Source: Proteobacteria bacterium UBA1858
GTDB lineage: Bacteria; Pseudomonadota; Gammaproteobacteria; UBA4575
Reading direction: 5' to 3'
NCBI GenBank assembly: GCA_002338385.1
Contig: DDIE01000056.1
Span: forward strand, 7,095-17,479
DNA length: 10,385 nucleotides
Shown: piece after piece, positions 5,652 to 10,385 of the stretch
How the letters are laid out: the number at the start of each line of letters is the position of its first letter
How positions within the stretch are numbered: position 1 is the first letter of the stretch
Made by a program: the position numbers and the translations under genes
The notes under the pieces: model-generated
The model's database searches: none
The model's input: only the letters and a program-made list of their open reading frames with translations
What the model was told of the DNA's origin: nothing

Positions 5652-7565
5652 ATGACTTCATCTGATCACAACGGCCAATATCCAGTCCTTAGTAAGATCG
5701 ATTACCCGCATGATCTTAGACGTTTGGCATTGACAGAGATTCCTCAGGCAAGTGCTGATTTAAGAGCATTTCTGCTTGACTCAGTGGCGCAGTGTGGGGG
5801 TCATTTTGCAGCGGGCCTAGGCGTGATTGAACTTACTATTGCCTTACATTATGTCTATGACACTCCGGCAGATAAGTTAGTCTGGGATGTAGGCCATCAA
5901 TGCTACCCGCATAAAATTCTCACTGGCAGAAAAGATCAACTCACTAGCATTCGTCAACGTGGCGGCCTGGCGCCCTTCCCCAGTCCAGACGAGAGCGAAT
6001 ATGACTGTCTGACCGTGGGCCACTCCAGCACCTCGATTGGTGCTGCGCTGGGGATGAATATCGCCTTCCAGCACAATAAATCTCCCCAGCAGGCGGTAGC
6101 TATTATCGGTGATGGTGGCCTTTCTGCTGGCATGGCTTATGAGGCACTTAATCACTTAGGTGCGCTGCGGACAAATATGCTGATTATTCTGAATGATAAT
6201 GAGATGTCTATCTCACCCAATGTTGGTGCGATGAGTAATTACCTCACGCGCATGTTATCCGGACGCGTATTCTCTAGCGTGCGAGAAGGCAGCAAACGTT
6301 TGCTGAAGCCGTTGCCACCGATGTGGGAGCTCGCTAAAAAAACTGAAGAACATGTGAAAGGTATGTTTGCGCCAGGCACATTATTCGAAGAAATGGGGAT
6401 CCGCTACTTTGGCCCAGTCGATGGCCATGACGATGTCTCGCTGATCAAAACCTTGCGTAATATAAAACAAATTGAGGGCCCGAAATTACTCCATGTGATT
6501 ACCAAAAAAGGTAAGGGCTATGATCAGGCTGAACAAGACCCTGTCGCCTATCATGCGGTGGGCAAATTCGACCCAGCTGAAGGTGTCAAAAAATCTGCTA
6601 CCAAGCAGAAAACTTACACCCATGTATTCAGCGATTGGATCTGTCAACGGGCCGCCAAAGATGTGCACTTAATGGCCATTACACCGGCCATGCGTGAAGG
6701 CTCAGGCTTAGTAAAATTTGAACAACACTATCCGCAGCGCTACTTTGATGTGGCTATTGCAGAACAACATGCTGTTACTTTGGCCGCTGGTCTGGCCATA
6801 GCTGGCGCTAAGCCGGTGGTGGCTATTTATTCAACTTTTTTGCAGCGTGCCTATGACCAGCTCATTCACGATGTCGCCATTCAAAATTTATCTGTGCTGT
6901 TCGCAATTGATCGTGCAGGTGTAGTCGGTCCCGACGGTAAGACCCATGCGGGTAGTTACGACCTGTCTTATCTGCGCTGCATTCCCAATCTGGTCGTGAT
7001 GGCCCCGAGTGACGAAAATGAAACTCATCTCATGCTGAATACTGGTTATGACTATGCCGGACCTGCTGCGGTTCGCTATCCCCGCGGGGTCGGACCTGGG
7101 GTGGATGTGCGCGCTACTGACAGCAGTCTGCCCATAGGTTGCGCCGAAATCAGACGTGAAGGCAAAAATATCGCGCTGCTGGCCTTTGGGAGTCCCTTAC
7201 AGGAAGCTCTGCAGGTTGGCGAAATACTCGATGCCACGGTTGTCAACATGCGCTTTGTCAAACCGATCGACAGTCAATTGATCAAGTCACTTGCGAACGA
7301 TTATGCACTTCTTGTCACATTAGAAGATAATGTGGTCATGGGCGGTGCGGGCAGTGCTGTCAACGAAGTACTGGCGGAGGCTAATATCCACACCACACTG
7401 TTGAATCTAGGCCTACCGGATAGACACCAAGAACATGGGTCACGCCAAGAGTTACTCACAGACGCGGGCTTGGACAAAGACACTATCTTGTCAAGAATCA
7501 GTGACATATACCCGCTGAGAGATTGCGCAACGAAAAGTGCTCTTGTAGTATCTAAATCAAAATAA
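5652..7565 (+). CDS. dxs: 1-deoxy-D-xylulose-5-phosphate synthase
   Basis: Thiamine-diphosphate enzyme joining pyruvate and glyceraldehyde 3-phosphate into DXP with loss of CO2. This is the entry step of the MEP isoprenoid pathway and the source of DXP for thiamine and pyridoxal phosphate. The 637-residue length is slightly above E. coli Dxs but within the family. Seen are His51 in GGHFAAGLG, the thiamine diphosphate/Mg motif GDGGLSAG at 153-160 with the matching Asn in ILNDNEMSIS, the catalytic Glu371 in AEQHAV, Arg399 in FLQRAYDQ, the substrate loop RAGVVGPDG at 421-429 with His432, and Arg478 in RYPRG. No expected catalytic residue is missing. The ATG follows a purine stretch at only one base, a weak ribosome-binding site. 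It starts 12 bases after ispA and is clearly in the same operon. Confidence 0.98.
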   Translation: MTSSDHNGQYPVLSKIDYPHDLRRLALTEIPQASADLRAFLLDSVAQCGGHFAAGLGVIELTIALHYVYDTPADKLVWDVGHQCYPHKILTGRKDQLTSIRQRGGLAPFPSPDESEYDCLTVGHSSTSIGAALGMNIAFQHNKSPQQAVAIIGDGGLSAGMAYEALNHLGALRTNMLIILNDNEMSISPNVGAMSNYLTRMLSGRVFSSVREGSKRLLKPLPPMWELAKKTEEHVKGMFAPGTLFEEMGIRYFGPVDGHDDVSLIKTLRNIKQIEGPKLLHVITKKGKGYDQAEQDPVAYHAVGKFDPAEGVKKSATKQKTYTHVFSDWICQRAAKDVHLMAITPAMREGSGLVKFEQHYPQRYFDVAIAEQHAVTLAAGLAIAGAKPVVAIYSTFLQRAYDQLIHDVAIQNLSVLFAIDRAGVVGPDGKTHAGSYDLSYLRCIPNLVVMAPSDENETHLMLNTGYDYAGPAAVRYPRGVGPGVDVRATDSSLPIGCAEIRREGKNIALLAFGSPLQEALQVGEILDATVVNMRFVKPIDSQLIKSLANDYALLVTLEDNVVMGGAGSAVNEVLAEANIHTTLLNLGLPDRHQEHGSRQELLTDAGLDKDTILSRISDIYPLRDCATKSALVVSKSK

Positions 7566-7587
7566 GTATTTACGTATCATTTCCCGA

Positions 7588-7591
7588 GAGG
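7588..7591 (+). promoter_or_regulatory. Shine-Dalgarno of folE2
   Basis: GAGG, within GAGAGGT, lies seven bases before the ATG at 7599. It fixes the folE2 start. Confidence 0.6.
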
Positions 7592-7598
7592 TCATCAC

Positions 7599-8408
7599 AT
7601 GAGCGCCACTGCAAGTGGGGTTGTTTCGACAATTCCTGATACACAAAACAAAGAAGACACCCGCCAAATTCCTATCGATAAGGTCGGTATCAAAGGCATC
7701 AAGCATCCTGTGCGCGTGCTGGATAGATCCGGTGGTGAACAACACACTATTGCTGATTTCAATATGTATGTAAATTTACCGCATAATTTCAAAGGCACAC
7801 ATATGTCTCGCTTTGTCGAGATCCTAAATGAATACGAGCGCGAGATTTCAGTCAAATCGTTCAATGACATTCTCGAAAAAATGGCCGAACGACTTGAAGC
7901 GGACTCAGGCCATGTGGAAATGACTTTCCCGTATTTCGTCAAAAAAGCGGCGCCCGTCACTGCGGTAGAGAGCCTGCTAGACTACCAGGTATGTTTCCGT
8001 GGTGAGATCATCGACAAGGTCGCACGCACTGATGTGAGAGTATTGGTACCGGTGACTAGCCTATGCCCGTGTTCTAAAAGTATTTCTGAATACGGCGCCC
8101 ACAATCAGCGATCCCACATCATTGTTCATGTTGAACTGAAAGATTTTATATGGGTGGAAGAACTCATTGAAATGGTCGAGAAGCAAGCCTCTTGCCAGCT
8201 GTATGGATTACTCAAACGACCCGATGAGAAGTTCGTTACCGAAGAAGCTTACGACAATCCGAAATTCGTGGAAGATCTGGTACGCGATATTGCCACTGAG
8301 CTCAACAATGACGATCGCATCGTTGCTTACACTGTGGAATCAGAAAACTTCGAATCAATCCACAACCACTCTGCCTACGCTTACATCGAGAAAGATAAGC
8401 GCAAATAA
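7599..8408 (+). CDS. folE2: GTP cyclohydrolase FolE2 (type IB)
   Basis: Converts GTP to 7,8-dihydroneopterin triphosphate, the first step of tetrahydrofolate synthesis (and of queuosine precursors). It is the alternative to the zinc-dependent FolE. The 269-residue length is typical. Family features are VGIKGIKHPVRVLD at 29-42, the SLCPCSK motif at 154-160 with the presumed catalytic Cys156, His168 in GAHNQRSHI, the KRPDEKFVTEEAYDNPKFVED block at 206-226 with the metal-associated Glu, and HNHSAYAYIE near 255-264. In many bacteria folE2 is a Zur-controlled backup for low zinc. Here it sits only 33 bases after dxs with no Zur-box-like palindrome recognised, so it is more likely transcribed with dxs and may be the main enzyme. 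It converges with bamC. Confidence 0.96.
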   Translation: MSATASGVVSTIPDTQNKEDTRQIPIDKVGIKGIKHPVRVLDRSGGEQHTIADFNMYVNLPHNFKGTHMSRFVEILNEYEREISVKSFNDILEKMAERLEADSGHVEMTFPYFVKKAAPVTAVESLLDYQVCFRGEIIDKVARTDVRVLVPVTSLCPCSKSISEYGAHNQRSHIIVHVELKDFIWVEELIEMVEKQASCQLYGLLKRPDEKFVTEEAYDNPKFVEDLVRDIATELNNDDRIVAYTVESENFESIHNHSAYAYIEKDKRK

Positions 8409-8416
8409 ATTATTCA

Positions 8417-8446
8417 TACCCGATTCAGCACTGGCTGCATCGGGTA
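8417..8446. terminator. Hairpin between convergent folE2 and bamC, probable terminator
   Basis: TACCCGAT (8417-8424) pairs perfectly with ATCGGGTA (8439-8446). Inside, CAGC (8426-8429) pairs with GCTG (8434-8437) around the loop ACTG, leaving a single T/C mismatch between the two stems. It starts eight bases after the folE2 stop and, read on the minus strand, ten bases after the bamC stop. On the minus strand it is followed by an AT-rich tract with T runs (8401-8416), so it fits best as the bamC terminator. On the plus side there is no T tract, so for folE2 it may work poorly or only protect the 3' end. Confidence 0.7.
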
Positions 8447-8456
8447 CTGTGGCGCA

Positions 8457-9506
8457 TTATCCTGTCGTTCTGAACACCTGATAGGCGCGCACAATCTGGT
8501 TCAAGATCAAGCGCGCAGTCTGTGCCGGGATAAGCTCGCCATCTTCCTCAGCAGCATGCACTGTCAGCAAAGTTTGAGCACCCTGAGACAGCAAATGGAT
8601 TTGATATTTGCCTGCGCTGATTTCAGCGTCTGTGCTTAATTCTGTCGCTTTGACGTCAATCAGATACATTCCCTGACTGCGATTTTGGTCATATATTGCT
8701 AAGCCAGTTCGATCCAAAGCAATACCCGTCCTGCGCCAGACACGACTGTACTGGTCGCCGACATACAGCACCGGTATGCCGTCCAAATCACGCAGTTCGA
8801 TATATAGGCGCGGCCCTTGCGCGTTAGCCACCTCATACAATGCCGACTCGCGTGACTGACCCATATGCTCCATTAGACTCACCAGCATCTCGGCCTCAGT
8901 CTCTGGATCACCCACTATTTCAACCCAAACACCGCCCTGTTGAGTGATGTTCTGGAGTTCAGTTCGGCGCTGACTGACATAGATATTGGTCACCGCATTC
9001 GGCTCTCGTTCTATGCGAATCTTAAATTTACTGCGGGTAGCGGTAAATTCTCTCACTTGTGTACGCTCATTATCAGTGGACACAATGTCTTCAATCCAAT
9101 CGGTTTCCATCACACCAATAGTCGGCTTATCACGCTCTAGCACAATGCCCTGATTCGCCCAGAATGATCGCAAAAGTGGCCATATATTGACCGGATCGAC
9201 TTCAGCCTCCAACCAGCGTAAGTCCCCCTCACGGCGGATAGTGATATCGACAAAGTCAGGCGCGACGCTGGCATCAATCGCTTTGCCATAGGTTTCTAGG
9301 GCACTGACACGATCACTGCCCGTTTGTGGAATTTTAAGACTGTCTTTCCATTCCGGCGTGACCAGTTCCGGGGGTGCCTCCAACTGACCTTGGCTGCCAG
9401 CCTGTGCATAATCGTCTTCGGAAGAGAACCGCTGCATTACACCGCATGATGTCAGCATCACTGTGCTCAAAATAACAAGCAATATCTGGATAAGTTGTGT
9501 TTTCAT
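8457..9506 (-). CDS. bamC: Outer membrane assembly lipoprotein BamC (NlpB)
   Basis: Lipoprotein of the BAM complex, which folds and inserts beta-barrel proteins in the outer membrane; BamC binds BamD. The 349-residue protein starts with a lipoprotein signal (Lys2, hydrophobic core to about 18) and a lipobox LTSC with Cys21. Residue 22 is Gly rather than Asp, consistent with Lol sorting to the outer membrane. A Pro/Glu-rich flexible stretch with LEAPPEL follows (about 42-48), as in the N-terminal BamD-binding segment of relatives. Two helix-grip domains then appear, one around RREGDLRWLEAEVDPVNIWP (from about 91) and one around RDLDGIPVLYVGDQYSRVWR (from about 258). It begins 19 bases after dapA on the same strand, the same dapA-bamC order as in E. 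coli, and its 3' end faces folE2. The ribosome-binding site is weak. Confidence 0.93.
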   Translation of the reverse strand: MKTQLIQILLVILSTVMLTSCGVMQRFSSEDDYAQAGSQGQLEAPPELVTPEWKDSLKIPQTGSDRVSALETYGKAIDASVAPDFVDITIRREGDLRWLEAEVDPVNIWPLLRSFWANQGIVLERDKPTIGVMETDWIEDIVSTDNERTQVREFTATRSKFKIRIEREPNAVTNIYVSQRRTELQNITQQGGVWVEIVGDPETEAEMLVSLMEHMGQSRESALYEVANAQGPRLYIELRDLDGIPVLYVGDQYSRVWRRTGIALDRTGLAIYDQNRSQGMYLIDVKATELSTDAEISAGKYQIHLLSQGAQTLLTVHAAEEDGELIPAQTARLILNQIVRAYQVFRTTG

Positions 9507-9525
9507 TAGCTACTCATGGTAAGTG

Positions 9526-10385
9526 TTAGAGTGAACCTGCTTTCTTTAGCGCCTGTCTCACTGTGGCATGATATTGCTCATCCAACGCGGTCAGTGGCAG
9601 TCTGATCCCCGCCGGAACTAATCCCATCTCGTGCAGAGCCCACTTGGTTGGAATTGGATTGGATTCAATGAACAGCTCCCTGTGGAGATCTTCCAGCTTG
9701 GCATTAAGCTGCTCGGCTGTGGCACGATCACCCGCCAGTGCCGCCATGCACATGTCATGCATCAAGCGCGGTGCAACATTAGCAGTGACCGATATAACGC
9801 CCTGGCCACCGGCTAAGATGGAGTCCATTGCTTGCGCATCTTCACCGCTTACGACCATAAAATCTGGGCCGCACAGTTGCTTGATCTTAATCCCGCGATC
9901 AAGCTCACCTGAGGCTTCCTTAACGCCAATAATATTCTTTATTTGTGCCAGTCTGGCCACTGTCTCAGGTAACATATCACACGCTGTCCGACTGGGGACA
10001 TTATACAAGATCTGCGGAATGTCGACCTCTTCGGCAACTTTTTTATAGTGCTGGTAGAGACCTTCCTGAGTAGGCTTGTTGTAATACGGTGTCACTAACA
10101 AACAGGCATCTACGCCGGCTTCTGCCGCGCAGCGAGTAAGAGAAATTGCTTCCCAAGTTGAATTCGCGCCAGTTCCGCCGATCACTGGCACCCGACCGTT
10201 GACCCTGTCGACAACACGTTTGATTACCTGACAGTGTTCCTCATGATCAAGTGTCGCCGACTCACCCGTAGTTCCTGCTGGAATAATCACATCCGTATTG
10301 TTTTCCAGGTGAAAATCTACCAGCCTATCCAGCGCATTAAAATCGACTGCGCCATCTGCCTGCATCGGCGTGGCTATGGCTACCA
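9526..10385 (-). CDS. dapA: 4-hydroxy-tetrahydrodipicolinate synthase, 5' end cut off
   Basis: Cytoplasmic tetrameric aldolase condensing pyruvate with aspartate semialdehyde, the first committed step to lysine and diaminopimelate. The frame stays open to the window edge: VAIATP is readable before the Met at 10365, matching the N-terminal strand of the family, so that Met is internal and about six residues lie beyond the window. Counting that Met as 1, the E. coli number is this plus 12. The Schiff-base Lys149 (161) in GVKEASG, Tyr121 (133), Thr32 (44), Thr33 (45) and Arg126 (138) are present. Residues matching the E. coli lysine feedback site are also kept: Ser36, Ala37, His41, His44, Asn68, Glu72 and Tyr94. 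It is followed by bamC after 19 bases and is probably co-transcribed with it. The promoter lies outside the window. Confidence 0.97.
   Translation of the reverse strand, partial: VAIATPMQADGAVDFNALDRLVDFHLENNTDVIIPAGTTGESATLDHEEHCQVIKRVVDRVNGRVPVIGGTGANSTWEAISLTRCAAEAGVDACLLVTPYYNKPTQEGLYQHYKKVAEEVDIPQILYNVPSRTACDMLPETVARLAQIKNIIGVKEASGELDRGIKIKQLCGPDFMVVSGEDAQAMDSILAGGQGVISVTANVAPRLMHDMCMAALAGDRATAEQLNAKLEDLHRELFIESNPIPTKWALHEMGLVPAGIRLPLTALDEQYHATVRQALKKAGSL

Noticed and set aside
7595..7960. 121-codon minus-strand open frame opposite folE2
   Set aside because: Shadow of the folE2 coding frame; no family resemblance and no ribosome-binding site identified.
9507..9525. ATG-AGT-AGC-TAATG overlap before bamC, as a coupled mini-gene
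   Set aside because: Three codons only; more simply the 19-base dapA-bamC spacer.
1..10385. Mobile elements, CRISPR arrays, tRNA/rRNA genes, toxin-antitoxin or defence genes
   Set aside because: None recognised on either strand; the coding space is filled by ten housekeeping genes with short gaps and even composition.

Overview
This is an ordinary chromosomal stretch of a gammaproteobacterium. Evidence for that is the bamC-dapA pair, the xseB-ispA-dxs run and the ypjD-corB pair, all typical gammaproteobacterial neighbourhoods, together with protein motifs close to those of E. coli. Base composition looks even throughout. There are no transposases, integrases, tRNA or rRNA genes, CRISPR repeats or phage genes. 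Coding density is very high and the longest gap between genes is 176 bases.

Layout. The left part (1-4307) is on the plus strand: the 3' part of ypjD (CcsA-like membrane protein), corB (CNNM/CBS membrane protein, TTG start), radA (DNA repair ATPase) and fdhD (sulfurtransferase for formate dehydrogenase), which overlaps the end of radA. After a 176-base gap with a candidate promoter comes a tight plus-strand run, xseB-ispA-dxs-folE2 (4484-8408). It carries the exonuclease VII small subunit, farnesyl diphosphate synthase, DXP synthase and the type IB GTP cyclohydrolase. On the minus strand, dapA (cut by the right edge) is followed by bamC. They converge on folE2 at a strong hairpin (8417-8446).

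How the genes work together. Dxs makes DXP, which feeds the MEP isoprenoid route and also thiamine and pyridoxal phosphate synthesis. IspA joins the resulting C5 units into farnesyl diphosphate for ubiquinone, undecaprenyl phosphate and other lipids. FolE2 starts folate synthesis from GTP. DapA opens the lysine/diaminopimelate branch needed for peptidoglycan, and BamC belongs to the outer-membrane protein assembly complex. RadA and XseB belong to DNA repair. CorB is probably linked to Mg2+/Co2+ homeostasis. FdhD points to a molybdenum or tungsten formate dehydrogenase elsewhere in the genome.

I found no undescribed multi-gene system. The points worth a second look are an FdhD with an altered active-site CxxC and a second Cys pair, start codons at corB and ispA that simple calling could get wrong, a small palindrome shared by two gene-start gaps, and a well-formed hairpin between convergent genes.
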